Positions 32,794-41,307 of a stretch of DNA of 64,000 bases are shown in pieces; the first letter of the stretch is position 1, and every line of letters starts with the position of its first letter. The stretch spans positions 2,890,001 through 2,954,000 of the forward strand of contig NC_019903.1 of NCBI RefSeq assembly GCF_000243135.2, given 5' to 3'. The position numbers were made by a program, and so were the translations under genes. Below the pieces are notes generated by a model. It was not told the origin of the DNA. It saw nothing but the letters and a program-made list of their open reading frames with translations, and ran no database searches. This stretch comes from Desulfitobacterium dichloroeliminans LMG P-21439. Its GTDB lineage: Bacteria > Bacillota > Desulfitobacteriia > Desulfitobacteriales > Desulfitobacteriaceae.

Positions 32794-34983
32794 TTAACCT
32801 CTTCTGGTCACAAGTATATCTTGAATCAAGCTCCCGATATCGAGAATCAGCGTCACCTTACCATCACCAAGGATAGTAGCTCCGGCAATTCCAGGGAGAT
32901 TATTAAGGAACTCACCTAAGGATTTTATGACTACTTCCTGTTGCCCGCGTAATCCATCTACGATCAGACCCAAGGCCTTATCGCCTAAGCCAACGACGAC
33001 AACAAAAACTTCTTCCGGTTCAACTTCGGCCGGGGGAAGTTCGAATTTTTCACGCAGAGAAATCAAGGGCAATGTATTGCCACGAAGCTGTACCATAGGT
33101 ATGCCGCCCACATTCTTGATTTCTTTTTGCTCGACCAGCAGAGTCTCCAGTACAGATGATAAGGGAACAGCATAAATTTCTGTGTCTGCTTCGACCAGTA
33201 GGGCTTGGATAATGGCTAAGGTCAAGGGTAGGCGTATGGTAAAGGTTGTCCCTTCGCCGGCTCGCGTGGTGATGTCAATCATGCCGCCCAGATTATTCAA
33301 GGCTTTCTTAACAACATCCATGCCGACTCCCCGTCCGGAGATATCCGTTACTTGGTCCGCTGTGCTAAAGCCCGGCAAGAAAATCAGATTGGCGATATCT
33401 CGTTCAGAAAGGCCTTCTCTTTCCCCGACCAACCCACGGCTCAGTGCTTTTTCGTAGATTCTATTGAGATCCAAACCCTTGCCGTCATCAGAGATGAGAA
33501 TAGCAATATGGTTTCCTTCATGATATGCATCAAGGGTGATGGTTCCCAACTCGGACTTACCGGCAGCGCGGCGTTCCTCGGGCGATTCAATACCATGATC
33601 GACAGAGTTACGAATGAGATGCATAAGGGGATCGCCAATCACTTCGACGACCGTCTTATCCAATTCCGTATCTTCACCCTTAAGCACCAGCTCGATCTCT
33701 TTTTCGGTTTTGCGTGCTAGGTCCCGAACCAAGCGTGGGAAGCGGCTGAATACAGTGCCAATTGGAACCATGCGCAAACGCATAGCGCTTTCTTGCAGAT
33801 CACTCATAAGACGCCCTAAATATACCGTCGTCTCATTCAAGTTATTGACCATGGCATCCATGTGATATTGTTCTTTTAAATCCTGACCGATTTGAACAAG
33901 ACGGGTCCGGGTAATTACCATTTCTCCGACCAAATTAATCAGGTTGTCCATGCGAACGGTATCGACCCGAATCGTATGGACTTGATTATTTCCTTCACTT
34001 ACACCATTGTTGACATTCCCTGTCACCGGCTTAGCGGGAGATGAGGCCACAGCCTTTAGCGGAGCAGATTGTACCGGTTTATTAATTTGCTTCTGTTGTT
34101 CAACAACAGAAGGTGCTTCTGTGCCCTCTAACACTTCAGCTTGCGCTGTAGCCGCCACTTGATTCACGACGAATGGAGCCACAGCTTCAGTACTGGAATA
34201 GGGGTGGATGACAACTTCTGCTAATTCCGAAACAGTTAAGAGCTCTGCCCGAATGTCCTCCGGCGAATCATCAGAGAGGATGAGCATGGCAAATTCATCT
34301 TCGTTGCCCACTTCAAGATCTTCGACGCTGGGGATCATTTTTACGACCTTCCCCACATTTTCCATGCGTTGCACCGCCATGACTGCACGCACAGCCTTCA
34401 TTAATGTATTGGGAGCAAATTTTATGACTGCTTGGTAGATGCCATGTCCTAAACCCTGGGCATCCCGCACTTGATCACGGACTTCCTCTATCAGTTGGAA
34501 ATCGATGGGTGGATATTCAGAGGGTGTTTCAGTATGTACAGGGACTTCAATGCTCTTGGCCGGTACAGGAACTTCGCCCCGCATCAGGGCATTCATTTCA
34601 TCGACCAGATCCTGATAATCAACGTTTATTTCCACTCGCTGCTCGACTTGATTTAACATTTCCTTCACACGATCGGTGACCGCTAACAAAAGATCGACCA
34701 TGGGAAGAGAAACTTCCATTTTCCCTTGGCGCAACCGATCGAGTAAATCCTCGGCTGAGTGCGTCAAGGCAACAATGGAGGTAAAACCCATGGTCCCGGA
34801 GGCCCCTTTTAAACTATGTGCTGATCGAAATAAGTCATTAATAAGACCGACATTATTGCCTTCCTTTTCTAGTTGCAACAATCCTGCCGCAAGCTTTTCG
34901 ACTTGTTCCTGCGAATCAAGGAGATAAAACTCTAGGAACTCTCCCAAATCGACACCCATATTTTGATTGTCCTCTTGGCTCAT
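32794..34983 (-). CDS. cheA: Chemotaxis histidine kinase CheA
   Basis: A 729-residue CheA. The Hpt domain carries phospho-acceptor His56 in LFRSAHSLKGASGTMGF. A second domain of about 175-265 fits the CheY-binding P2 region. Dimerisation helices include IRVDTVRMDNLINLVGEMVI. The ATPase shows DPLMHLIRNSVDHGIE (N box), SDDGKGLDL and GRGVGMDVVKKAL. A CheW-like domain ends the protein. ATG 34983 (MSQEDNQNMG) is preferred, since AGGGGTGG precedes it by about 8 nt; the in-frame ATG at 35040 has no visible ribosome site. It is the first gene of the 31-kb operon. Confidence 0.92.
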   Translation of the reverse strand: MSQEDNQNMGVDLGEFLEFYLLDSQEQVEKLAAGLLQLEKEGNNVGLINDLFRSAHSLKGASGTMGFTSIVALTHSAEDLLDRLRQGKMEVSLPMVDLLLAVTDRVKEMLNQVEQRVEINVDYQDLVDEMNALMRGEVPVPAKSIEVPVHTETPSEYPPIDFQLIEEVRDQVRDAQGLGHGIYQAVIKFAPNTLMKAVRAVMAVQRMENVGKVVKMIPSVEDLEVGNEDEFAMLILSDDSPEDIRAELLTVSELAEVVIHPYSSTEAVAPFVVNQVAATAQAEVLEGTEAPSVVEQQKQINKPVQSAPLKAVASSPAKPVTGNVNNGVSEGNNQVHTIRVDTVRMDNLINLVGEMVITRTRLVQIGQDLKEQYHMDAMVNNLNETTVYLGRLMSDLQESAMRLRMVPIGTVFSRFPRLVRDLARKTEKEIELVLKGEDTELDKTVVEVIGDPLMHLIRNSVDHGIESPEERRAAGKSELGTITLDAYHEGNHIAILISDDGKGLDLNRIYEKALSRGLVGEREGLSERDIANLIFLPGFSTADQVTDISGRGVGMDVVKKALNNLGGMIDITTRAGEGTTFTIRLPLTLAIIQALLVEADTEIYAVPLSSVLETLLVEQKEIKNVGGIPMVQLRGNTLPLISLREKFELPPAEVEPEEVFVVVVGLGDKALGLIVDGLRGQQEVVIKSLGEFLNNLPGIAGATILGDGKVTLILDIGSLIQDILVTRRG

Positions 34984-35040
34984 ATCCAGTTCCACCCCTA
35001 ACTTTTGCTTTTGCATATTTAAAAACTCAATACCTATCAT

Positions 35041-35314
35041 TTATGTAATCAATAAAACCATAGAGTAATCATATCTTTGAGTAATTCGCCGTTTATTTTA
35101 TAATTCCTCCAAGCAAAGAGTTGTTAAGATAAGTTTGATGCTTCTGGTTACTTCTCGATACTTTTACTTAATAATACTAACATCTTCTCATTCCACGTGT
35201 AAATACAACGAACTGACAAATTCTGTATTTATAAGTCCCATTTTTATAGGACTTTTGTCCTGTTTGGTATCTATTCTTGATTCTGAGCTTAGCCGTCCTT
35301 GTTATAGAAGAAGA
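35041..35314 (-). other. Leader/upstream region of cheA, between IS66 and the che/fla operon
   Basis: This AT-rich 274-bp stretch contains no convincing gene. On the minus strand it holds a small hairpin, AAGTCC with GGACTT (35233-35254), flanked by GGACAA and TTTGTC that can extend it. A second inverted pair, AAATAC with GTATTT, lies nearby. A GGAGG that is not followed by a usable start codon sits about 70 nt before the ATG at 35040. The operon promoter should be here, but I could not identify an unambiguous sigma-A or sigma-28 match. Confidence 0.4.
35307..35314. repeat. Left target-site duplication of the IS66 element (GAAGAAGA)
   Basis: The 8 bp just outside the left inverted repeat are identical to the 8 bp at 37840-37847 outside the right one. 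Eight-base duplications are characteristic of the IS66 family. Confidence 0.9.
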
Positions 35315-35341
35315 GTAAGCGTCAAACAAGTCGGTGTATAG

Positions 35342-35379
35342 AAAAAGGGTAAAAACCAGTATAAACTAAGTTTTTACCC
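35342..35379 (-). terminator. Intrinsic terminator at the 3' end of the IS66 transposase operon
   Basis: In the minus direction, GGGTAAAAAC (overlapping the tnpC stop codon), a 13-nt loop and GTTTTTACCC form a perfect 10-bp stem, followed by TTTTTC. It lies just inside the left inverted repeat. Confidence 0.8.
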
Positions 35380-36941
35380 TATTTGCAGACAGCCTGTACA
35401 TCTGGACTCCACGGCAGATAATCTTCAAGAAATTCTGGGTATTGACCGAACTGCACCCCGGGTAACTCTTTAAAGATGAAGCAAAGATATTTATAGGGAT
35501 TCAGGCCATTGGCCTTAGCCGTTTCAATCATGCTGTAAACGGCAGCGCTAGCAGTTGCTCCTTTCGGGCTTCCACTAAACAGCCAGTTTTTTCGTCCGAT
35601 CGTAAAGGGGCGGATGCTGTTTTCGGCTAAGTTGTTCGAGATGGCGCAGTTTCCATCCAACAGATAATTCATCAATTCCTGTTTATGGTTTATGGCGTAA
35701 TTAAGAGCTTGCCCAAGTTTAGATTTAGGGAGAACCTTGTTCTTAGTGTAATCCACCCATACCCAAAAGGCCTCCAAAACAGGTTGTTCCTGCTTCAGAC
35801 GCTCGGATTGTCGCTCTTCTCTTGAACACCCTTCAAGAGTTTTCTCTATCTCAAAGAGTTCATTACAAAATCGAACCCCATCGCTTGCCAAAGTGGCTTC
35901 CGGGCTATGGATATCCTTTGGCAGGGCCTCAACGAAATTCCTTCGAACATGAGCCCAGCACAGGCATCGCGTGATTCCCTCCACCTTTTGGTAGCCTGAG
36001 TAGGCATCCGAGTGGAGGTATCCTTTAAATCCTTTTAGGAATTTCTGAGGATATTTACCACTTCTACCCGGTTGGTACTCGAAGATCCGGATGGGATGCT
36101 TACAGTGTTTGCTCGTACTGTAAACCCACATGTAAGAATCCGTGGTATTCTTTCGGCCCTCTTCGTTGAGGACTTGAACCGGAGTTTCGTCAGCATGCAG
36201 GAAGTTTTCCTCCAAGAGCTTCTGATGCATCCGTTGCAAAAGCGGGGTCAGCCAATCTCGGGCTGCGACCATGATCCAATTGGCCATGGTTGCACGGCTT
36301 AATTCAACGCCCAGCGTCTTCCACTCCTTTTCCTGACGGTACAGAGGAAGCGCGTTGACAAACTTCTGATGCATTACCCAAGCTACTGTGGAGGGAGATG
36401 CCATGGAGTGCTGAATGACTGGAGAAGGTACAGGTGCTTTCTCCATATAGGGCAAGTTATTCTTACGGCAGCTACGGCACTCGAAGGTTTCGCGGTAAAT
36501 ATCGATTACTCTTACTTTTGCAGGGATGAATTCAATTTCGGTTCTCACGAACTCTTCTCCCACAGAGACCAGTGTCGTCTGACACTCTTCGCAGGACCGG
36601 TCATCTTCTAAGAGAGTACAGAACCGCTTTTCATGGGGAAGGTCTTTCAAAAGTTCCTTACGCTGACCGTCGAATTTCTTTCTCTGGTACCCCTCGACTT
36701 GCTTAAGGTCCGGTTCCACAGCCTTAGGATTAGATTCCGTTTCTGCTTCATCAAAAAGAGACATCTGTCCCACAGAAAGGACGGATGTCTTCTCAGAGCT
36801 TCGACCAAAGAGTTTACGGGTCAGATGATGAACGGTTTCATGAAGAAGTTTGTTTTCCTTCTCTAGTTCGGTGATGCGGTTTTCAAGAGTTTTTACCGAT
36901 TTTACTTCACTCATCAGCCCTAAATCCTTTGCGTTTCTCAC
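35379..36941 (-). CDS. IS66 family transposase TnpC (Orf3)
   Basis: A 520-residue transposase. An N-terminal leucine-rich coiled coil (about residues 10-45) is followed by a zinc-finger-like CEECQTTL ... CRSC segment. The DDE domain has HADETPVQVL, YLHSDAYSGYQKV and CLCWAHVRRNFVEAL. The C-terminal IS66 block is NNLAENSIRPFTIGRKNWLFSGSPKGA (quoted in part: NLAENSIRPFTIGRKNW). It catalyses cutting and joining of the element. It appears full length. Confidence 0.95.
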   Translation of the reverse strand: MRNAKDLGLMSEVKSVKTLENRITELEKENKLLHETVHHLTRKLFGRSSEKTSVLSVGQMSLFDEAETESNPKAVEPDLKQVEGYQRKKFDGQRKELLKDLPHEKRFCTLLEDDRSCEECQTTLVSVGEEFVRTEIEFIPAKVRVIDIYRETFECRSCRKNNLPYMEKAPVPSPVIQHSMASPSTVAWVMHQKFVNALPLYRQEKEWKTLGVELSRATMANWIMVAARDWLTPLLQRMHQKLLEENFLHADETPVQVLNEEGRKNTTDSYMWVYSTSKHCKHPIRIFEYQPGRSGKYPQKFLKGFKGYLHSDAYSGYQKVEGITRCLCWAHVRRNFVEALPKDIHSPEATLASDGVRFCNELFEIEKTLEGCSREERQSERLKQEQPVLEAFWVWVDYTKNKVLPKSKLGQALNYAINHKQELMNYLLDGNCAISNNLAENSIRPFTIGRKNWLFSGSPKGATASAAVYSMIETAKANGLNPYKYLCFIFKELPGVQFGQYPEFLEDYLPWSPDVQAVCK

Positions 36942-37004
36942 TGCATTTAGTATAGCATGAAAACGCCATAAAGTCCAGTAACCATGCAGGTTTGGGCCAT
37001 TTCT

Positions 37005-37367
37005 TTATACCGAAAAGCAGCCTGTGGAATCCCACTTTTTCACGGCCTTAGGCTGATCAATAGACAGCCCTTCCATAAGCCAGCGGAATTCCTGGCGGGT
37101 AATCCCGCGAACTGCTTCAGCATTCTTGGGCCATTGGAATTTGCTCTTTTCAAGTCGCTTATACAGAAGAACAAAGCCATCCCCTTCCCAATAGAGTGCC
37201 TTCAGTCGATCATGCCGACGGCCACAAAAGAGAAACAAACTATTTTGAAAGGGGTTGAGCTGAAAGTTTTGCTGAACTAGGGCTGCCAGTCCGTCTATGG
37301 ACTTACGCATGTCGGTATACCCGCAGGCGAGGTAGATTTTCTCGGCCTTAGAGATGTCACCGAACAT
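37005..37367 (-). CDS. IS66 accessory protein TnpB (Orf2)
   Basis: A 120-residue IS66 Orf2-like protein with the family signature AEKIYLACGYTDMRKSIDGL, then FLFCGRRHDRLKALYWEGDGF and KRLEKSKFQWP. It is required for transposition of IS66-type elements; its molecular role is not settled. It overlaps tnpA by 11 nt, which suggests translational coupling. Confidence 0.93.
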   Translation of the reverse strand: MFGDISKAEKIYLACGYTDMRKSIDGLAALVQQNFQLNPFQNSLFLFCGRRHDRLKALYWEGDGFVLLYKRLEKSKFQWPKNAEAVRGITRQEFRWLMEGLSIDQPKAVKKWDSTGCFSV

Positions 37368-37722
37368 GTTGAAGTGCTCTAAGAGTATTCTCGATTAAGT
37401 TCAACGAGGCAGTGTTATGAATTTCTAGACTTGCGGAATCTAAGCGAACCACGATCGCTGGTGACAAGGAATCTGTCGCCGGAGAACTGACCTGGGGAAG
37501 TGAAAAGGATACGGGTACGATAGAATTGTTTTCGTTTTGAAGTGCCGGAAGAGCCTCACAGGCGGCAGTGCGGACTCGTCTCAACCAATAGAAGTAACTA
37601 CTTGGATGAATATTATGTTCAGCACACCATGCGGAGACTGTTTGCCCACTGCTGCGACATTCACTAATAAGTCGAGTCCATTTCTTCAATCGATAGTTTT
37701 GTGTGACTTTCTGAGTATCCAC
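37357..37722 (-). CDS. IS66 accessory protein TnpA (Orf1)
   Basis: A 121-residue protein. The N-terminal helix-turn-helix region reads LKKWTRLISECRSSGQTVSAWCAEHNIHPSSYFYWLRRVR (quoted in part: GQTVSAWCAEHNIHPSSYFY), the typical IS66 Orf1/IS3-OrfA-like DNA-binding domain. The C-terminal half is variable. It is the first gene of the element, about 90 bp from the right inverted repeat. Confidence 0.92.
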   Translation of the reverse strand: MDTQKVTQNYRLKKWTRLISECRSSGQTVSAWCAEHNIHPSSYFYWLRRVRTAACEALPALQNENNSIVPVSFSLPQVSSPATDSLSPAIVVRLDSASLEIHNTASLNLIENTLRALQHVR

Positions 37723-37839
37723 TTTAATCCTCCTTTGAAGTTTTTCAAGTCTACTTGAAAAACTCTAAAAACTTCAATTTACGAGGATTGTCTCATAGTT
37801 TCCGAGATGGGGCTATACACTACCTTATTAGGCGCTTAC

Positions 37840-37847
37840 GAAGAAGA
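37840..37847. repeat. Right target-site duplication of the IS66 element (GAAGAAGA)
   Basis: A perfect copy of 35307-35314 immediately outside the right inverted repeat. Confidence 0.9.
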
Positions 37848-37852
37848 AATAA

Positions 37853-37892
37853 GCATTAAAAAAACACTCCCACTAATAGCTTGGAGTGTTTT
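37853..37892 (-). terminator. Intrinsic terminator of the fliD-fliS-fliT-flaG operon
   Basis: In the minus direction, AAAACACTCC (37883-37892), a 12-nt loop and GGAGTGTTTT (37861-37870) form a perfect 10-bp stem, with the T-run continuing beyond. It lies 27 bp after the flaG stop and just before the IS66 target site. Confidence 0.85.
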
Positions 37893-37918
37893 CCTAAAGC
37901 TTGCTTATCGAATGCATC

Positions 37919-38299
37919 CTAAACTCGTTGATCCACGAATAACCCGGCTTCATTTGTAAGATTGTGAAGGAGTTCTAAGACCCATTTTGGAGAAGCTTCC
38001 TTGAGGACCTTTTCAGAATCCTGATCGACAATCCGGACGAGAATCTCTTCCGAATTCTTCTCTTCATGAAGATCGAAACGCATTCCCTTATTGATTAGAT
38101 TCATAAAGCGGTTTAATTTATCTAAAGCCTTCTCCACTTCTTCCCTGGGAATGTCTTCCCGGGCATCAGGGATTTCATTTTTACGTTCCACAACCGGTCG
38201 AGCGATATCATGGGAACGTTCCAGTTTTTGACCAGCATAAGCATCCACAGGCATCATGGTCTTCTGATTATTTGGTTGAATCGGTTCGATGGTGATCAT
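37919..38299 (-). CDS. flaG: FlaG family protein
   Basis: A 126-residue protein. The N-terminal half is polar and variable. The C-terminal FlaG domain (about residues 50-120) includes VEKALDKLNRFMNLINKGMRFDLHEE and ILVRIVDQDSEKVLKEA, with PPKWVLELL-like SPKWVLELLHNL. FlaG is usually encoded next to fliD/fliS and influences filament length in some bacteria; the mechanism is unclear. It is the last gene before the terminator. Confidence 0.85.
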   Translation of the reverse strand: MITIEPIQPNNQKTMMPVDAYAGQKLERSHDIARPVVERKNEIPDAREDIPREEVEKALDKLNRFMNLINKGMRFDLHEEKNSEEILVRIVDQDSEKVLKEASPKWVLELLHNLTNEAGLFVDQRV

Positions 38300-38312
38300 C
38301 GCAATTCCTCCT

Positions 38313-38645
38313 TTAGCGTTCCCAGTTTCTGCTAGCCATAGGAGGTTGATTTCCTCCCGAGTAGGCTTCCGCTACTTGTTGGTGGTGCTTCATCTTGCTA
38401 TGGGTCGCTTGAAAATGATTCATGAGGACTTGATTCGCACTTAGGACCTGTGCCTGTAGCTTCTTACCGGCGGGAGAAGAGATATACCCATCGTCTGAAG
38501 CGTCTTCGATGAGGACCTGCAACCGCTCTCGCTGGTTCATGAGTTCATAGAACAACTCCATATCCTGGCGATCGAGGAATTTCAGCATTTCCTTGGTGAG
38601 GAAAAGGTAGTCTTGCCATAATTCAGGCGCAGTTTTATTGATCAT
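38313..38645 (-). CDS. FliT-like flagellar chaperone (putative)
   Basis: A 110-residue helical protein (LWQDYLFLTKEMLKFLDRQD, ELMNQRERLQVLIED). It lies directly after fliS and before flaG, the place of fliT in Bacillus and many Firmicutes. FliT is the export chaperone for the filament cap FliD. The family is poorly conserved, so the call depends on size, helical character and position. The C-terminus (YSGGNQPPMASRNWER) is polar. Confidence 0.65.
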   Translation of the reverse strand: MINKTAPELWQDYLFLTKEMLKFLDRQDMELFYELMNQRERLQVLIEDASDDGYISSPAGKKLQAQVLSANQVLMNHFQATHSKMKHHQQVAEAYSGGNQPPMASRNWER

Positions 38646-38679
38646 GCCTTGTATCCTCTCCCCCTCCCAATTGCGACCG

Positions 38680-39078
38680 TTATCTCACTGCCAGCTTACT
38701 TTGTTGAGCTTGCTTCATAGCCTCTTGCCAAGTATTGCGCATTTCCTCTAAGATAGTTTTGGCGTTATTCAGTTGCTGAACATCCTTCTTAATATTGCCC
38801 TCAATCAAGCAATTCTCGATATATTCATAGAGTGCTGCCCAATTTTGTGAGAGTTCATAATTCATATCTAAGGTCACCATGAATTCACGAACGATGGCCT
38901 GCACTCGCAGATTGGCTTTGTGGGATTTCTCCATCTCGCCTTTTTCCAGGGCTAGGATGCTTTCAGCTAAAAACCGTAAAGCTCCATTATATAAAAGCAA
39001 AGTCAGCTGCTCTGGTGATGCTGTCATAATCTGTTGATTCTTATAGGCTGCAGCCATTTGGGAATTTAACATATTCAT
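38680..39078 (-). CDS. fliS: Flagellin export chaperone FliS
   Basis: A 132-residue four-helix chaperone. It shows the FliS signature AAYKNQQIMTASPEQLTLLLYNGALRFL near the N-terminus (quoted in part: IMTASPEQLTLLLYNGA) and AIVREFMVTLDMNYELSQN in the middle. It binds the flagellin C-terminus and prevents polymerisation in the cytosol before export through FlhA. It lies next to fliD, as usual. Confidence 0.94.
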   Translation of the reverse strand: MNMLNSQMAAAYKNQQIMTASPEQLTLLLYNGALRFLAESILALEKGEMEKSHKANLRVQAIVREFMVTLDMNYELSQNWAALYEYIENCLIEGNIKKDVQQLNNAKTILEEMRNTWQEAMKQAQQSKLAVR

Positions 39079-39159
39079 TTCACTTCCATCTTAAATATTC
39101 ATTCTACTTTTTCTTTCTTTTTCTAAATGAAAATGATATAGAATCGCCTATCGTACTAC

Positions 39160-40647
39160 TTACTGACCGGTAAACTGCGAAAGCAACCAGCTATTTTGCT
39201 GGGATATCTTACTTAGGGCAGATTCCATGGCATCGAATTGTTTATAGTAACGCGCCTCAATGCTTGCTAAACGATCATTCATTCGATCAAGACTGTCATT
39301 ATAATCCCGAATCCGCATTGCTAGACTGCTTTTTGTATCACCATCAAGAGTACTGCTAATACCGGCTACCGTAAAGATTTTATCCATGGACGTCTTTATC
39401 GTATCATAAATTCGATTTGAAACACCCTGTTTATCACTAGTATCACCACTGGTGCTAAATAGTTTATTAATAACATCCGGATCTTCCTCTAAGGCTTTCT
39501 TAAGCTTAATCTCATCGATATAAAGCTTGCCCCCCTCGGAATAATTCCCTGTAGTTATCCCGATCGACGCTAGGCTCACATAATTTCCTGTGAGACCACT
39601 GATTGGCGAAGAAATATCACTGCGCAACTTGAATACAGCCTCTTGAAGAATAGTATCTCGACGCAACATTCCGCTTTTCGACTTTTTATCCCACTCGGTT
39701 ATCTCCGATTCCTTCAGGGCACTTCTCTCCTCATTAGTTAAAGGCATAAATTTAGTATATTTCGCTTCATTCAATTCACCATTGAGTTTCGCGAGCAAGT
39801 CATTATAGGAATTGACAAAATCCTTCACCACTGATAAAGACTTTTCATTATCTGCAGCAATGACGACATTCGCAACGCCCTTTGCTTTAAGGTTATATGT
39901 CACACCGGAGATAGTGAAAGTGTTACTAGATTGGCTAAGCCCAAGTACGCCATCAAAGTCAAAGATAGCATCTTTTCCTTCTACAGACGTCTGAAGTTTT
40001 AAGGTCGATGTCAGAAAATCAAGACCGTCTATATCTGTGGTACCTGTAAAATCAATCTTCGCTTCTGCACCAGATTTCGTAGAATAGATGAAAAAGCGAT
40101 CTAAATTTGCATCATAGTTCGCCTTAATTCCCAGACCAGAATTGTTGATATTACTGACAAATTCATTAATGCTCTTCGTAGTGTCGACAGTAATTGTTTG
40201 AGATTCGGTCCCGTTACTTAGCTTAATATCAAAGGTATCAGGGGTAGCTCCATCCATCGCGAATTGATTCCTTAAAGTATCTTTGAGCGATTGGCTTCCT
40301 AACGAGATTGAACTTGTCATTCTAGCGCCCTCAGCAAGCTGAGTCACATTAATTGTATGGCTCACGTTGGCCGCCTCTGCATTAGCCGTTGCCGAAACAA
40401 TCCCTTCTGCTGTTGAGGAAGCAATCTTAGGCATTAGGGTACTCTGCAATTTATAATTAAATGCGGTTGTATTGCGAAAATCACGTAGCGAGGTATACAT
40501 CGTATTGTAATCCGCTTTTTTCCACTCCAGCTGCGTCTTCTTCTGCCAGACTTTGTCATATTGGGTACGCCGTGCAGCCATCATATCCTTAACTAATTGT
40601 TCAACATCAATGCCTGAACCGCTCAGACCATAACTCCGTATTGCCAT
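39160..40647 (-). CDS. fliD: Filament cap protein FliD
   Basis: A 495-residue HAP2 protein. The FliD N-terminal domain (SYGLSGSGIDVEQLVKDMMAARR, residues about 5-27) and C-terminal coiled-coil domain (about 400-495, DYNDSLDRMNDRLASIEARYYKQFDAMESALS) are clear. Only part of the latter is quoted: RLASIEARYYKQFDAMES. FliD caps the filament and guides flagellin folding. ATG 40647 is preferred since AAGGGGGAA lies 6-8 nt upstream; the longer in-frame start at 40674 lacks a good site. A sigma-28-like promoter lies 91 bp upstream. Confidence 0.93.
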   Translation of the reverse strand: MAIRSYGLSGSGIDVEQLVKDMMAARRTQYDKVWQKKTQLEWKKADYNTMYTSLRDFRNTTAFNYKLQSTLMPKIASSTAEGIVSATANAEAANVSHTINVTQLAEGARMTSSISLGSQSLKDTLRNQFAMDGATPDTFDIKLSNGTESQTITVDTTKSINEFVSNINNSGLGIKANYDANLDRFFIYSTKSGAEAKIDFTGTTDIDGLDFLTSTLKLQTSVEGKDAIFDFDGVLGLSQSSNTFTISGVTYNLKAKGVANVVIAADNEKSLSVVKDFVNSYNDLLAKLNGELNEAKYTKFMPLTNEERSALKESEITEWDKKSKSGMLRRDTILQEAVFKLRSDISSPISGLTGNYVSLASIGITTGNYSEGGKLYIDEIKLKKALEEDPDVINKLFSTSGDTSDKQGVSNRIYDTIKTSMDKIFTVAGISSTLDGDTKSSLAMRIRDYNDSLDRMNDRLASIEARYYKQFDAMESALSKISQQNSWLLSQFTGQ

Positions 40648-40737
40648 TGAAAATTCCCCCTTGTCTGCAAGCAACTATAGTAATTCAGATGTTACGCATA
40701 TGAATCTTTTAACATCCATACTATTCTTCTATAATAA

Positions 40738-40764
40738 ATATCGGATGATTTCCAAAAAACTTTA
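40738..40764 (-). promoter_or_regulatory. Sigma-28 (FliA/SigD) promoter upstream of fliD
   Basis: On the minus strand: TAAA, 15 nt, TCCGATAT. The B. subtilis SigD consensus is TAAA-N15-GCCGATAT, so 11 of 12 fixed positions match. It should drive fliD-fliS-fliT-like-flaG. The remaining bases of the 40675-41059 gap are AT-rich and hold nothing I can support. Confidence 0.85.
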
Positions 40765-41059
40765 GCGTTTTAAATTTTAAAGGAAATTGGATATGATTGT
40801 TTTTTGATTAATCGCTAAGCATGATATCATATAGATTTGGTTTACCTTGTTTTTTAAGCTACTGTTTAGATAGCTTTTATGAAAACTCGATAGTTTTGGA
40901 ATAGGAGCCAATAGCATCATTTGAGACATTAAAATAGGGATCAAACAAAGCAGACTATGTGTAACAATAATTGTAGTCAATGATAAATACAGAAATATAT
41001 AAGTTAAAACTACAAAACCACTATTCCCTATAGGTTTGGCGACCCTTAACGACTCCAAA

Positions 41060-41257
41060 TCACACCCATATATCAATATTACTCCCTAATTGCGTAACAA
41101 CCGATAAGTCGCTTACGCCTGACATTCCTTCAAGCATCATTGCCAACGACTTGCTTTGTTCTCTCGCCACATCTATGGTCATCTTCATCACAGAAATTGA
41201 TGCTTGTTGCTGGACTTTAGCTTGATTCATTACAATTGACATAGCCGCTATATCCAT
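41060..41257 (-). CDS. YjfB-family putative motility protein
   Basis: A 65-residue protein, MDIAAMSIVMNQAKVQQQAS..., typical of the YjfB family: an N-terminal helix with alternating hydrophobics and Gln, then AREQSKSLAMMLEGM. These small proteins are commonly encoded beside flagellar genes and some are sigma-D dependent, but their role is unknown. AGGAGG is 7 nt upstream. It is 51 bp downstream of flagellin with no terminator between, so it probably shares the flagellin transcript. Confidence 0.82.
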   Translation of the reverse strand: MDIAAMSIVMNQAKVQQQASISVMKMTIDVAREQSKSLAMMLEGMSGVSDLSVVTQLGSNIDIWV

Positions 41258-41307
41258 TAAAGGGCCTCCTTACACGATTTCAATTGATTTCTGCTATATA
41301 TATTTAT

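Larger units (their letters stand above)
35315..37839 (-). mobile_element. Complete IS66-family insertion sequence, 2525 bp
   Basis: The ends are 27-bp imperfect inverted repeats, each starting GTAAGCG and ending GTGTATAG when read inward (35315-35341 and 37813-37839). Inside are three genes in the canonical IS66 order tnpA-tnpB-tnpC. A perfect 8-bp duplication, GAAGAAGA, flanks the element at 35307-35314 and 37840-37847. All frames are open and the ends are intact, so the insertion is probably recent and may be active. It landed in the gap between the flaG terminator and the cheA leader and breaks no visible gene. Its internal terminator shields cheA from transposase transcription. Confidence 0.95.

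Noticed and set aside
35041-35110. Small coding frame after the GGAGG upstream of cheA
   Set aside because: The only codon at proper spacing is ATA, and the frame ends after about 15 codons; likely chance.
40777-41076. 99-codon minus-strand frame overlapping the YjfB gene
   Set aside because: It needs a TTG start inside the YjfB gene without a ribosome site, is very AT-rich and has no recognisable motif beyond one hydrophobic run. It lies in the upstream spacer of the fliD promoter.
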